Below, piece by piece: positions 39,057-51,248 of a DNA stretch of 64,000 bases. The notes beneath the pieces were generated by a model. That model searched no databases. It was not told the origin of the DNA and saw only the letters and a list, made by a program, of their open reading frames with translations. The DNA comes from Odiellus spinosus (Eukaryota > Arthropoda > Arachnida > Opiliones > Phalangiidae). Location of the stretch: the NCBI GenBank assembly GCA_963920705.1, contig OY987228.1:18732565-18796564 (forward strand), read 5' to 3'. Numbering within the stretch: the stretch's first letter is position 1; each line of letters begins with the position of its first letter. The position numbers were made by a program, and so were the translations under genes.

Positions 39057-39972
39057 TTTAAGCTTTACAACTTCCATATTAGAATTATTAAAAAACAAAC
39101 ATTTTATTAAATTAAAAAATTAACTAAATTTGCTAAAGAGGAATTATGGGTTAAATTTAACCTAATTTTAATAATAATAAATTGCACAAAAATAAGAGGC
39201 AGTGGAAATAAAGGGGACAGCGCTGCGTTATCCCAGTCTATCACAGGAATTCATTCTTTTTTTTATATTAGGCTACAAATAAAATGGCAGCTTAATTTAT
39301 TAAATATTTAAGAGGCAAACAAATACCTCTCCGTACCTGGTACAGGCCTAACTTGATTCGTCCGTAAGGTTTTTGTTTTCTTTTTGGGAAAGAGGATAAT
39401 TGATCCTAACAATACTCTACTTTAATTCCCATAGATACAATTTTTGCGGCCAATCTCTTATTCATACGCGAGAGAAAAGCCGATAATCAGAAAAAAAGTA
39501 AATTTTTTTCTTCAAGATTCACGCTAAAATTATCGTTATACAATCGTAAACAACGTAATACTGGTACTGCGATCTCGGAGATTTCTTAGTTTAAAAAGGA
39601 AGAACGGATGAAGAATGATTTTTTTTTTCCTTGATTCACGAGATGATGATGAATAAAATTGTTTTCAACTAGCTGCCCGAGTTTTTGTTTTTTTATCCAA
39701 ATTACTAACGGAGAAAACGTTTGGTATCTTTTTTTTTTGTTTGATCGTACCACACACACATGCACATACACACGCGAGAAAAGAATAAAAAAAAAACACG
39801 GGGAATTAAAGGATGAGGAGAAAAAACATCTTTGCTCGTATCGACAACCATCATTTCCAAAGGAATTTCTTATTTTAAAATTATTGTACTGATTAGGTTT
39901 CTTCTTTTTTCTTCATTTTCAAATTTTATAGTTTTTTTTTTTTCATAAAATTTTCTTTGAATAAAACATCGG
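39057..39972. other. SPPL3 3' flank; no other gene
   Basis: Lies downstream of SPPL3 on its minus strand and probably includes its 3' UTR. No unambiguous minus-strand AATAAA was identified close to the stop. A/T runs only. Confidence 0.4.
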
Positions 39973-42900
39973 TCACACATTCTCGTGTTTTGATGGCGGT
40001 ATTGCTATGAAGGGCTCGCTCCACATTCGCCGTAAATCCCCCTTGGACATAAATAAGTATCCCGTTACCATTGCAATATTTATTTCATTTCATTCCTGCG
40101 TTTATCTTGACTTCCACGAGGCAGAGACAATATTCTCACTCCGTTATAAAGGGGAGTGCTAAATGTAACCCCACCCAGTATTCCTCACAGTGAAGGCTAT
40201 GGCTCATTTATAACTTGCTATCCACCCTGATGATATTGTTGGGGTTGAACCAATAACAAGATTGAACCCATTACTGTCGCGAGCGTCATCTTTCTTAAAA
40301 CACCGGTTTTTAGACTTAAACAGATTTTTATCAGTAAAACCTCAATATCATATAAGTTCGTTAAACATCAGTAATTAGAATATATTTCTAGCTTAATATT
40401 TGTTCGTAAATTTCTTTATTACTTTGAATTTGAATAAAAAATCTGTAGAATCACTTAAGACTTCGTTCTTTAAAATTCATAATATCAAAACAAGTGTCCC
40501 TTAACCTTCGAATGAACATTACCATCAACTATTTCTCACTAAAATCTAAACAAGACTCATTTGCAGACGTGAAAAAATAAGTTTAGGATTTAAGGTCTAG
40601 GTATTCGCAACTATTCACAAGGGCTAATTCTCGAAGAAGCGAGAGTCCGTAAATTAAAAAGATTTTGTTTTTACCTTTAAATACGCCATCGTAAAAAGTG
40701 GAAGCAGCGTAAATGGAACGAGGTACAGTAATGCCGGTTGCGCCGCTTTAAATACCTCTGATGAAACTGTCGCGGTCAAAAGACCTAAAAAGTACGAGAG
40801 TATTAATGGAAAAAAATGATTACTTTATTAAAGAAAGGACTAACCGAGGAAATATCCTATAAGGGAACAATGAAAGTAGGAAATTTTATTAAGATTATTA
40901 GGAGGTGGAACTCCAGTCTCCGCAGAGTTGACCAGGGATTTTTTGTGCGCATCGTAGCGGAGTACGAAGCAAAGTAGTAGGCCGGGCATCACCTGTATTA
41001 TTAATTAAATTGATTAAAATCATTCGGATTAAGAAAATTAAAGGAAATCACTTACAATGTCTCCGAGTCCAAGCATAGAAAAATGACCAGAGCTACGCAT
41101 ACTGAGAATATTTCAGTAAAATATTATAGTATTATAAATCCCTAACAAGTTTCCGATGTTCGATATTACTTCGAACATCATTGCGTATGACTTTTACAGG
41201 TTTTCTGACTTATCCTAATTTCCCTCTCTTCAAATTTATTTAATCTCCTGAACTTCTCTATACTTTCCCAGGTTTTTGCCTGAAACTATTCTACAATATA
41301 CAAATAATGAACGATCCAACGATATTAATAAACTATTCTAATATTTAAAGGGTGAATGAAGTCAGAAAACAAACTGGTTTTCGATTAAGTCTCAAATCTT
41401 TAAAACATAGATCTAAATGAAGATTAAAAAATTCAAACAAATACTTTTTGGCTAACGAGAAAAGCCAGAGATGATTGGAGCTTTATCTCTTGGTTATATA
41501 TATTCTATCTCATTGATGGCATTAAAGCCAAAGCTTCTCGTTTTCAGGTAAATTTCAAACTGAAATTGAATCAGTATTAAGCCTACTTCCTTGGTTTATT
41601 TTAACAATAGAAAAAAAAAAACTCGTATTGCTATTTCTTCCTCCCTTAAACCAAAATAATTATAATTTTGACAAGGAAAATTATTTTGTAGTAAAGTGAC
41701 TGTCCCCAACTATCTAGGCTATTTTTAAAATTTTGGACCTTTCGTTAATTATTTTTAATTCCCAAGTCAAGAACGAAATTAACAAACTATTCGGTTTCCA
41801 GAGAGGGAAATTTGGAAAGCTATGGAACAAAATACGCTAAACAGGGGAGGAAAAGAAACTTAGGTTTGATATATTACCTTGGGAAAACTAATTTTCCTGG
41901 CAAAGATAGTTTTGGAGCTTCCCTGACGATTCCACCAATGTGGAGCTTCTTCGCCACTAAACCAACGGGATTCTCCGCCGATCTAGTAGCTACTTTTACC
42001 ATCACATTAGCATTGAAGATGTAAGATGAGAAAAATACCTAGATGTCCGTAAAAATATTAGTATTTTTAGATTTAAAATATAATTCAAGATAAATTCGTT
42101 ACCCAAAAAACGTCGTAAATAAGAAGTCCAGTCAATAACAAGGTAGAGACTTTTAAACTTGGCAAACGGACGAAAGCGATAAAAGCTACGCATAAACCCA
42201 TTCCCATGGCTAAAAATTAATAAGAATGTTTTAGTACACAGAATCAAATTCGACCCGAGACAATTAATGACTGAACATTAATCTCAATTGGGATTAACGT
42301 TTAATTGTCCTAGGAATAACTTACCATCCATAAGAAGCCAATGCCCGGTTAATACCCAAACACAGACTATCGTAATGGATAGCGAGAAAGAAACTATTTC
42401 CGCAGCAGTATACCTTCCGCATATACCAAAAGATATTCTGAAATAAAAGTTATTTTAATACAATGGCCAGAGCTGTTAAGAAAAGTTTGAGATTTATTAC
42501 TTGTGGCCATCACTACACGGCCTGATTAGGTATTGACACATGGGTAACAAAAGAAAAGCTAGAGCTACCGTTGCTATAACTGAAATAAGATGAAGATTTG
42601 TTAAAATTTAAAATAAAAAAAAATTGTTAAAGGGAGAATAATGATGAACAAAAAGTGATTTATGGTTTGTAGAGTAGCAGCTTTAAAGTTACTTTTTATT
42701 TTCTATTCGTACTTAACAGACCAATATTGTAAAACTTTGTCTAAAAGCTAGAATTCAGCGCGAGAGAACCTAATTTTAAAGGTAGTACAGATTCTGTAGA
42801 AGATTAGACTTTAAAGAATTTGAATATCTAAAACAAACTTAGCAAGCTTCTCTAGTGATTGGGAAGCAAAATTTTAAACTCTAAATGACTCTGTGTTGAG

Positions 42901-43870
42901 GTTATTCCAAGTTTGTCATATTTTAACGATAAGAAATTAATAGAAAAATATCACTTATCTAGATTCATTCTCTCTTCAAAAAATATTACACAAAAAAATT
43001 GAGAAAAATTCATATTCTTGGCAAAACTAAAGATTCTGGTAGTTTGTAAAATAAAATTTAGACACAGTTTCGTACAAGATTTTAGATATTTCCATGTTTT
43101 CCAGACTAATTTTGTTAAATTTTCTTCTGTATATTACTATATTTGTACAATTTACGGGTTTTGAGTGTCGTAAATGTTTTGTTACATAAATTTCCCCGAT
43201 TTTCTCAAATAAATAAAACTTTTCCTCAAGTTTTCTGACTCCAAATCATTTTCCTTAATATTTCCAGGTTTTGTACAAACCCTGGTGGTACTACCCCTTT
43301 AAAAGGCCACAATGGGCTCCGCATCATTCCCAAAAATCTCAAAATAAGGGTTTTATTTACCAGCGGTACAGACTGCGAACAAAAGCTGCATCGAATCAAA
43401 AAAGAAGAACATAATGAGAAGAGAAACTGAGGCACCGAGAGGAAGACATAGAGCCTGAACAGTGTCCAACGTTTGAATACCTATAGAAACAAAAACACGA
43501 ATGCAAAAATTAAAGAACTTTTTGATTGAGGGAGTGGATATTAAGCTATAGGAAATGACCGTTTTCCATAATTTGAGCATTTTTCTCTTTCTCACGTTGA
43601 TTGGCTTCTTGTTCCATGTTCAGTGACCTGGAATTGCGCGTGTTCAAAGAGTTATTGACCAGTTCGAGTTAGTTAAGAGAAATTTAATTACCTGAAGCTT
43701 CCATAAACAATAAGTAATATGGATATCAAAAATGTTGATACGCGGGAAGAATCAACCAAAGCGTATGCCCTGAAAATTAATATTATCTTAGTTTCGAAGC
43801 CATTTCGAAATCAAAGTTTTTCTCACCACTGGTACTCCGACATCCTCTCTGCGTCCGTAGGGAGCGGCAT
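39973..43870 (-). CDS. SPPL3: Signal peptide peptidase-like 3 (SPPL3), complete, 12 exons
   Basis: GxGD-type intramembrane aspartyl protease of the Golgi/ER; the family cleaves type II membrane proteins, notably glycosyltransferases. Exons on the minus strand: 43870-43827, 43769-43692, 43627-43560, 43480-43361, 42579-42501, 42437-42325, 42209-42103, 42038-41878, 41101-41056, 40992-40845, 40784-40675, 40041-39973. All introns are GT-AG, phases agree throughout, and the joined frame gives 380 residues (human 384). Catalytic Asp200 lies in LLIYDVFW and Asp271 in LGLGDI; the PAL motif is at 338-340. Other hallmarks are [16 protein letters not shown], the FFFFDS stretch, [13 protein letters not shown] and a C-terminus starting [11 protein letters not shown]. 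Met10 lies where the human start would be, so translation may begin at 43843 instead of 43870. Introns 4 (781 bp), 8 (776 bp) and 11 (633 bp) are long; 4 and 8 contain repeat remnants. Identity is secure; exact start is not. Confidence 0.96.
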
Positions 43871-45473
43871 TTAAATACGAGTATCTTAACACTTCAGACC
43901 CTAAAACTTCTCACCAACTTTCAAAGGAGAAAAGAAACCATTTAATTTAAATTCTCGTAGTTTGGAAGGGAATAAACTCTAGTACAACCATTGAATGGAC
44001 ATTGTAAATTGTACTGTCAAGTCTGAAACATCGATAATTATTGAGTGGATTTAAAGGTCATTTTGCAACAGAATCCTTGCAAATGCTTTGTAAAACTGAG
44101 TACATTCCAAGGTTGTAAGATAGTCCTTGCAAAGTTTATATAAAAACAGTAATTACCTGGGTTTGCGCTTAGATAGTAGAATGTAGTGTTGATTTTCATA
44201 CTTTAATCAACTAATTTAGGGGACATCGCATCGACAAAGATAAATATATATATTTCAAAATATACGTTTCCTAGCAGAGTTTGGACAGAGTGAATTACAT
44301 CATTTTCAAGTCTAAATAATAAATATTGCAATGCCGAAATAACATAAACGGATGGTACTGGTAAAACTAAGCATCTGGTAGGCTTACAGATTCAGGGTTG
44401 TTAAAACTATTAACAAGATAAAATAAATATGCTTTTTCGCGACATTGAACTACTATATCACCAGAAGGTTGGAAATTTTTTATTATTCATAAACATGTAG
44501 TTTGTTAACCGTGAAATAATGTGTTTGCTATGGCTATGGTCCAGTGCCCACAGGTTGATACTCAAAGACTCAAATTAAGTGAGCCTATATTCCCTATAAT
44601 AGTTTTGATTCAAAAATTAAGTATAACCTCGGGGTCTTATTAATTTAATTATAATTCTAAAAAACCAATATTGAGTGAAACACGTAAATCCTTCCTGTTA
44701 TCTACAAACATATAATACCGTATGGTTTTTTATCAAAACTTGTTTACTACATCTTAATAAAGTGTGTAGCTAATTCCTATTCCGATATTTGAAATCTTAT
44801 TTCCTAAATATTCGGAGAGGAAGCCAAGTCCCAATTATATTGACATTGACTAAGGCTTAATTTCTAGCCAATTAAAATGGTTAAGAAAATAAAATACTTA
44901 ACTTCTACTTACTAAACTAAACAGTAACTTACCTAATTTAAGCAGAAGATACCTTCTGGAGTATAATTCATACCTAAAACTTGGAACATTTAACTTACAT
45001 TTGCTCAAATTATTGTAAAGATAAACTACCAATTCATTTTAGAATGAATTTAGACAATAGAAAAAGGGCCACCTTTTTGTTGTGTGGACTGTGGAGAATG
45101 AGAATGACCGCTGGAAGGAACGAGTGACGTACTGGTTTCCAGTTCAATTATTGGTCAGATACATTTGACGTCAATACAATCCAAAGACTATAGAAGCCTA
45201 CCTCTAACAAGACAAGCCAGTTAGTGCTAGTTTAGAGAGTGGAACGTTTCACCAAGACTGAAGCTTGAAGATAGATTATCATAATCTTTATCTAATCTCG
45301 TCATTCTTTAGTCTTTGGCGAAACCACTCATGGATTAATTGGATATTTTCATGTTACGTGCCTCGTCTGTCATTCCATGCAACAGGGACAGATATCGATA
45401 ATTAAAGCCAATTTAAATTTCATGAAATAAGAAAAAACATATTTATTTTGTTAGCTGAACTCTGGCGGAACCG
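43871..45473. promoter_or_regulatory. Divergent intergenic region between SPPL3 and PI synthase
   Basis: 1.6 kb between two divergent start codons must hold both promoters. Positions 45080-45420 are less A/T-rich and include GAGTGACGTACTGG and TTTGACGTCAATAC (a CRE-like TGACGTCA at about 45168). No TATA box is convincing. Core promoter positions are unknown. Confidence 0.4.
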
Positions 45474-46568
45474 ATGGACCAATCTAAGGAAAACATATTT
45501 TTGTTTGTGCCAAACCTAATTGGTGAGTAATCAAAATTGAAATACTAATGTACTTTCCTAGGTAGCTAATTATTGAAATCTTGATTAGGTTACGCGAGAA
45601 TCGTGTTGGCTTTGATTTCATTTTACTACATGCCAACTGATTACGCAACTGCGACATTTTGTTACTTGTTGAGTGGACTTCTGGATGCATTTGATGGTTA
45701 CGCCGCTAGATGGCTTAATCAATGTAATTTAATTAAATTAAGTTATAATTAACGTACAAATTTTAGACCCAAACTTCATCTCTATTTTCTAGCCACCAAA
45801 TTTGGAGCCCTACTCGATCAGTTAACTGACAGATGCGCCACTATGTGTTTATTAGTCAACTTATCTTTCTTATATCCCAAATACATGTTCCTTTTCCAAA
45901 TGAGTATGATCATCGACATTGCCAGTCATTGGATTTACGTTCAAACGTCAGTCACTTGTTTGAAAGCAAATTTTTAGTTATTAATTAGTTAATTTCAGAT
46001 CATTGATGCGAGGGAAGTCTCATAAGTATATCGACCCATCAGATCACCCTGTCATGAAAATTTACTACACTAATAGAGTAATGCCCTATAAAAACCATTA
46101 AAAATATAAATTTGGTATCAATAATATTAATTCTGGTTTTTACGCAGACTGTACTTTTCTGCATGTGCGCTGGAAACGAATTGTTTTACGGAATGTTGTA
46201 CTTGGCTTACTTCACGCAGGGACCAATTAGTAAGTTTTTAAATTATTATTTCTACAGTAAAGGGCGAAGTTCAGCATTATTTGAATCACTCCTGAATACC
46301 CCTCCTTTTAGCAGAGAAATATTTTTTATAAAGCATCAAAACTTAACACTGAATCACCTCTTGTAATAATTAACATCACCATTTTTTTTCCTTAGTTCCT
46401 ATTCTCGGAGTTGGAGTCTTCAAGATGTTATGCATTCTTTGTACTCCAGTGGCTTTAGTGAAAACTATGATTAGTTTGCTACATCTCGCTGTAGCTTGTA
46501 TGAATTTGAGTATCATCGATGTAAATGAGCGAAAAGAAATTGAAAATGCTAAGAAAAAAGCTCATTAG
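45474..46568 (+). CDS. CDIPT: CDP-diacylglycerol-inositol 3-phosphatidyltransferase (PI synthase), complete, 6 exons
   Basis: Joins CDP-diacylglycerol and myo-inositol to phosphatidylinositol in the ER membrane (Drosophila Pis). Exons: 45474-45522, 45589-45723, 45793-45946, 45999-46077, 46148-46229, 46396-46568; all GT-AG, introns 52-166 bp, joined frame 223 residues (human 213). The CDP-alcohol phosphatidyltransferase signature D-x2-DG-x2-AR-x8-G-x3-D-x3-D is complete: D49, D52, G53, A56, R57, G66, D70, D74. Further family wording includes LTDRCATMCLLVNLSFLYP, IDIASHWIYVQ, SHKYIDPSDHPVMKIYYTNR and CAGNELFYGMLYL. The C-terminus is Lys-rich (KKKAH), reminiscent of a KKxx-type ER retrieval signal. 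The start is the first in-frame ATG after a TGA at 45456. It diverges from SPPL3 with 1.6 kb between starts. Confidence 0.97.
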
Positions 46569-47935
46569 GCTTTTATTTTGAATTTGGCAATATCCATAAC
46601 GTTAAAAAATTATTAAAAAAAGAATACTTAAAAGCTAGTCGAGTCCATGAAAAATTTTAAGTCTTTATTGGTGTTTTTCCCACCTTGTTAGCTTTTTTTT
46701 AAAAAAAAATTATGATTGTATATTTTATTTTGGTTAACTTTTTTATCTTTTTTATAATTTCGCATTTCATTCCAAGTTATTAAATTAATTAAATTTCTTT
46801 TTAATTATTGTTGTAAAGAAATATTTGTGGCCTCCCCTCTGCCCTTTTTTATAGAAGCCTCTTATGAGTGTAAAGGTACTATTTTTAGATAGAGAGAAAC
46901 TGAAGGGTTTCCTAACATACTGTGGTGGCATTTATGTTTTGAGATCGATAAAATTAAAAGAGATTAGTTACGGTTGTGCTATATCAAAAGCCTAATACAT
47001 TAAAAGAAAAAGATTGTTTTATCCATGTTCGTAATGCAATAAAGATGGTTTAATTTAAGATCTTATTATTTTATTTCTATTGCCTCATTCACTCTTAAAT
47101 AAATGAAAATATTACTAATTATACTACCTATGTTATTTATGGATAAAAAAATAGTTTTAAAGGGTCAAAAGAAAAATTCACCCCCTCTTACTAAGTTTTG
47201 CCTTTATTATTAACGTTAGGGTTGTCAGAAGCTTGCAGGCTCAGTTCAAAATGTATCAGTCCCAAACCTAAGCTGCTCTCTCTGCTTTAGATTAGAAGAT
47301 ATTTTAAAAAGTCAGAATTTTAACATTTTTTTAAAAAGTTGGGGAATTTTGTAATAAAAATGATATATACTCAGATACTGTATATATTTTTTATTTAAAG
47401 GCTTAAAAATTATGTAATTTGGCTGGAAAGGTCAGGAAAAATTGCACTATTCTGATTATATATAGGCCTTACACTTACAAACTTTTGCTTTTCCTAATGA
47501 TAAAAACAATCCTTACTTTTTTATACAGTCTTGGGCTCCGCCCCTGCATATCCTATTATTATATTTTTATTATATGCTTTTTGATCCACTGTATTTAAAT
47601 ATTTCTGATAGTAGCCTAGATAATTAGAGTATTTTACCATTTTATAAACCGAAATAAATTAATAAACTAGAAAGTTGATAAAAAATGATACAGTCAAGGG
47701 ACTCAAACTTTGTTCATAAAACACGTGGATTTTCTGAATTGAATTTTTTTTAACCGCGAACATGGGTCCAATGAAATAACTCTTTTGACGCACGTGGTTT
47801 AAAGGTAATAAGTCGTCTGCTCAAAATCGGACACAGTGAGTCACGGTCTCGCGCTACCCCTCACAGTGAATTAGTTTAAATTTAGATTAAGTTTATTTAT
47901 TTTATATAAATAGCTATAATTATATAACCTGAACC
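46569..47935. other. PI synthase 3' UTR and ataxin-10 promoter interval
   Basis: The first part probably belongs to the PI synthase transcript (see AATAAA at 47038). Just before ataxin-10, 47820-47870 carries GGACACAGTGAGTCACGG, including an AP-1-like TGAGTCA. No third gene is visible. Confidence 0.4.
47038..47043 (+). terminator. Candidate poly(A) signal AATAAA for PI synthase
   Basis: A canonical AATAAA lies 470 bp after the PI synthase stop codon in AT-rich sequence, with no other gene before ataxin-10. Weaker ATTAAA-like words lie closer to the stop, so the true cleavage site is uncertain. Confidence 0.4.
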
Positions 47936-49369
47936 ATGAACTCATTTTTCAACGAACACGTCTCGTCAAGTTGCTCAAGGTTAAATTTTATGAGAGACTT
48001 AATGGAAAATGGAAATACCAGGTTTACCTCCTGTACCAAAATTATATCCTATATGGAAACAGAGCGTGATTTACTAAAGGAACAAGACTACCGTATATCT
48101 TTCAACTTCAATAAAGTAAAAATATTGTACGCTATCGCAAAAATAGCGTACTCATCTTGCAAGTGTGATCAAGTGGTAAATCCAAATAATATCATTGAAA
48201 ACGTACTAAGGTGTTTAAGAAATGCTTGCGTTCGATCCCCCAAGAACCAGTACTTAATAGCCAGTCATAAAAAGCTCTTTGGATTATTAATCGATAACTT
48301 CCGAATTATGTTCACGCTAGCCTTAAATGAAGAGCAGTTAATAGGTGTGCGATTAGCTATTCAATTCCTAGGTAATCTTAGTGCTGGCACTGACTCTCCT
48401 AAAAAACAAGTGTTTGACGAACTTAAAACCAATCTTAATTTAATTTTACTACTCAAACATCCAGACCTTAAAGTTAGGCAGTACTCTAGCATGCTCTTTT
48501 TTAATTGCTTGTGTGAAGAAATTAGAACTGAGATATTATTGGATAAAGAAAAATGCCAGTCAATTTTAGAAATGGTTCTTAAAGTTTTCAAAGACGACGA
48601 AGTAGAATGGAGTTTATTTACCATAGAATATTTTATAGAAGACCCTTCATTTTGGGAAGTAGTATACCCAAATTTAGATAAGACAAATAAACACGTCATT
48701 CTTGACGTATTACTAGAAAAAATTACGAATGCTAAAGGATATAATCATTTGGTATCTAAAGAACCTATTTTATTTATAATTTCAAATTTGAAATCTATGG
48801 TTCAGTATATTTTAAACTCTCCATCTAGTTACCCACCGGGTGATCCCTTAGAAACATTGAAACACATTGAAATCTTATGTTACGCGTCTTTAAACTCTGT
48901 TTTATGCGAAACAGTAAAATCAGACTCTTATTTATTAGAACTAATTCTGATTTTGCTTAAAACAATCCACACTTTGGGAAAACAAGGAATGCCAGAGTTT
49001 GAACCTATTGAAAATCTAAAATCATTGATCGAACCTCCGGAAGAAATTGTAAATTCACCCTTTTTCAGTTTAAAATGTTATCTAATTAGACTAATCTCGA
49101 ATATGTGTGACGAGAGCTTGACAAATCAAAATATTGTGCGGGAGGCAACCGGTATCGAACTTATACTCGATTGCTGCAACTTGGACGCTAAAAATCCATT
49201 TATTATCCAATGGTGCATCGTAGCGGTACGAAATCTTATGAAAAATAACAATTCTAACCAACAAAGATTGGCAAATCTTAGTTCATTGGGACCTTATAAA
49301 AAATCCCCAGTTTTAACCCAACTCGGTATCATAGTGGAAAATGAAGAAAATAAAAATTTGGATTCTTAA
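47936..49369 (+). CDS. ATXN10: Ataxin-10, complete, intronless
   Basis: Armadillo/HEAT-like cytosolic protein; the mammalian orthologue is linked to cytokinesis, basal bodies and neurite growth. One uninterrupted frame of 477 residues, close to human ATXN10 (475). The N-terminal two thirds is Leu-rich helical repeat sequence, including FLGNLSAGTD and KHPDLKVRQYSSMLFFNCL. The C-terminal ataxin-10 domain starts near residue 378 with SLKCYLIRLISNMC and continues through NQNIVRE, LDCCNLDAKNPFI and WCIVAVRNLMKNNNSNQQ, the most diagnostic part. No introns interrupt it, whereas its neighbours have 3 to 11 and vertebrate ATXN10 has many; a retrocopy that replaced the parent, or intron loss, would explain this. 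AATAAA words at 49406 and 49461 could serve as poly(A) signals. The antisense frame at 48361-48699 is a shadow. Confidence 0.93.
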   Translation: MNSFFNEHVSSSCSRLNFMRDLMENGNTRFTSCTKIISYMETERDLLKEQDYRISFNFNKVKILYAIAKIAYSSCKCDQVVNPNNIIENVLRCLRNACVRSPKNQYLIASHKKLFGLLIDNFRIMFTLALNEEQLIGVRLAIQFLGNLSAGTDSPKKQVFDELKTNLNLILLLKHPDLKVRQYSSMLFFNCLCEEIRTEILLDKEKCQSILEMVLKVFKDDEVEWSLFTIEYFIEDPSFWEVVYPNLDKTNKHVILDVLLEKITNAKGYNHLVSKEPILFIISNLKSMVQYILNSPSSYPPGDPLETLKHIEILCYASLNSVLCETVKSDSYLLELILILLKTIHTLGKQGMPEFEPIENLKSLIEPPEEIVNSPFFSLKCYLIRLISNMCDESLTNQNIVREATGIELILDCCNLDAKNPFIIQWCIVAVRNLMKNNNSNQQRLANLSSLGPYKKSPVLTQLGIIVENEENKNLDS

Positions 49370-49405
49370 AGCTAAAGGAAAGGATCGGGGGAATATATTA
49401 TTTTT

Positions 49406-49411
49406 AATAAA
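49406..49411 (+). terminator. Candidate poly(A) signal AATAAA for ataxin-10
   Basis: AATAAA about 37 bp after the ataxin-10 stop; a second copy is at 49461-49466. Both precede the foldback element at 49519, so the transcript need not include that element. Confidence 0.45.
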
Positions 49412-49518
49412 TAGAATCTTAGAAAGGCCTCGTTTCAAAACCATTCGTTTTTATTATTCCAATAAAGGAAAATGCAGCAAGACAATTTCAAATGATTTTC
49501 TATCATTTTTCAAACTTG

Positions 49519-49661
49519 GAAAGTAGGCTAAACAAGGATCCATGAAGTTTGACATCTCATTATTAACGCGATTACGCCGAATCAAACACTTTTGGTCATT
49601 GGCCACAGACTCAATAATGATGAGATATCAAACTCGCCAAAGATCCTTCTTAAGCCTACTT
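49519..49661. mobile_element. Foldback MITE, 143 bp, directly after ataxin-10
   Basis: AAAGTAGGCTAAACAAGGAT pairs with ATCCTTCTTAAGCCTACTTT, and GTTTGACATCTCATTA with TGATGAGATATCAAAC. Loop about 55 bp. It starts 150 bp after the ataxin-10 stop and could lie in a longer 3' UTR. Confidence 0.8.
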
Positions 49662-50316
49662 TACTAGTAAGTTAAAAATAGATTTTTAGCCTAATTTTTG
49701 TGTATAATAATAATATCAATAAGAAATTGATAGAAAATCACTGTTGGGTTGTATTTTCCCTTTAACGAAGGTATGAAAAATTATGGTTTAAACAGTTTTG
49801 AAAAGTAGCCTTTCATATAAGATTAACTTTTAATAAGACGCAATTATTTTCATAATGCTAAAATTTAAATAATTGACAATGTTAACTCGTGTAACGCTAA
49901 TTTGTAACGAACAAATGAAAATTAAAAGTATATTGAAATAGAAACAAAGTATCACTTTATTTTTGTCAAATATGCGCAAAAAGTGGAAACATTTTTATGT
50001 TTTAAGAATTTGTTTTCAGCTGCTTCTTATTGTTTATTCCCTTTCTTATCCGAAGTTTTCTTTTTAAAAGTCTTAAAAACTTTCAAATAATATTCCTCGA
50101 GAGGTAAAGTAGAGAAATGCAATAAAAAAACAAAAAAGTAAATACTCTTGAATTGACTAGGATTATAGATAGAAAAAATGAGAAAGTTTACGCGAGAGGA
50201 TACAAAGAATATAGAGAAATAATATTACTACGACTAGAAATCAGCTGAAATTTTCACATTTTTCTTTAGGTTTTTGTCACCTTTTAGTTTTCGTATCCTA
50301 TGTGTGCCTTTTATTT
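49662..50316. other. No recognisable gene
   Basis: AT-rich intergenic sequence between two MITEs; nothing supportable. Confidence 0.4.
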
Positions 50317-50728
50317 TAAAGGGATACTAGACTTCGATAAATTATTTTTAATCAATTTGTACTGTTAAAATACGCGTAAAAACCGTATCAAAACACACCA
50401 AAGGTTTCACGTTAATATACGGTTAAATATCAAAGTCGCGAAGTAGATTCGCTAAGCCTAAATCCATTAAAAGTAATTTTAGACTAGAAATTCTCAAGAA
50501 AAATGGATAAAACAATTTAACTACAAGAAATATTTCTAACAAACACAAACAACAAAGACAAACTCTCATTGGCTGAAATTCCTACAAGCATATATAATTT
50601 TGCAACTTTGATAATTAACCCCGAATTACCACAAAATCTTTGTTGCGAGTTTTGATGTAATGTTTTTACTCGTATTTTAACATTCTAAACCAATTAAAAC
50701 TAACTTATTTCCACAGTCTAGTACCTTT
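50317..50728. mobile_element. TACTAGACT-type MITE, best copy, 412 bp
   Basis: Left terminus AAAGGGATACTAGACTTCG and right terminus CACAGTCTAGTACCTTTTT are inverted with few mismatches; TTTTTAATCAATTTG and ACCAATTAAAACTAA extend the arms. Internal GAAGTAGATTCGCTAAGCC and CTCTCATTGGCTGAAATTCC are shared with other copies. Related copies: 5.6, 22.0 and 38.6 kb. Confidence 0.75.
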
Positions 50729-51001
50729 TTTTCCTCAATATTTCCCTAAAAGTACATTGTCACAAAAGTAACAAATATTAAATAATTTATTTATAAAGGA
50801 AAAGTCTTATGAACAATTTTAACTTCAAATATTACATCAGCTACGTAAAAGAGCCGATATTATCTTGAAAATTACATTTTGGGTTAATTCAAACTTTATT
50901 CTGAACCCTTTTTTGCCAGTCTTTATGAAAAATACTTGTATTACCCCAAAATGTGATATTTTAATCTTCATAACTTAAATGTTAATGGTGGGTCCAAAAT
51001 T

Positions 51002-51248
51002 CCTCGATATCAAGTTTAAAAACCAATATTTTCTAACATAGATACAGCGTTAGCAACTTCAAACTTATTTAAATTTTTCACCCAACCAATTAACCATAAA
51101 TATTGGTTTCGAACTCTCGATATTTCATTTTGTTTTTCATATCAGTTAAGAACCAAATTTATAAACACGGCATTTACACTCTGTGGCCTTTGATCGTAGA
51201 AAGTTTCGAGTGAAACGTAAATACACCGTGTTTATAAATTTAGTCAAC
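51002..51248. repeat. Two adjacent small palindromes
   Basis: First, ATCAAGTTTAAAAACCAATA (51009) pairs with AAATATTGGTTTCGAACTCT (51095), giving a hairpin over 51002-51125. Second, AAATTTATAAACACGG (51154) pairs with CCGTGTTTATAAATTT (51226), 16 bases without mismatch, over about 51145-51248. Both are likely foldback remnants. Confidence 0.65.

Noticed and set aside
41812-42024. 70-codon plus ORF
   Set aside because: Antisense to SPPL3 exon 8.
48361-48699. 112-codon minus-strand ORF
   Set aside because: Shadow of ataxin-10 on the opposite strand.
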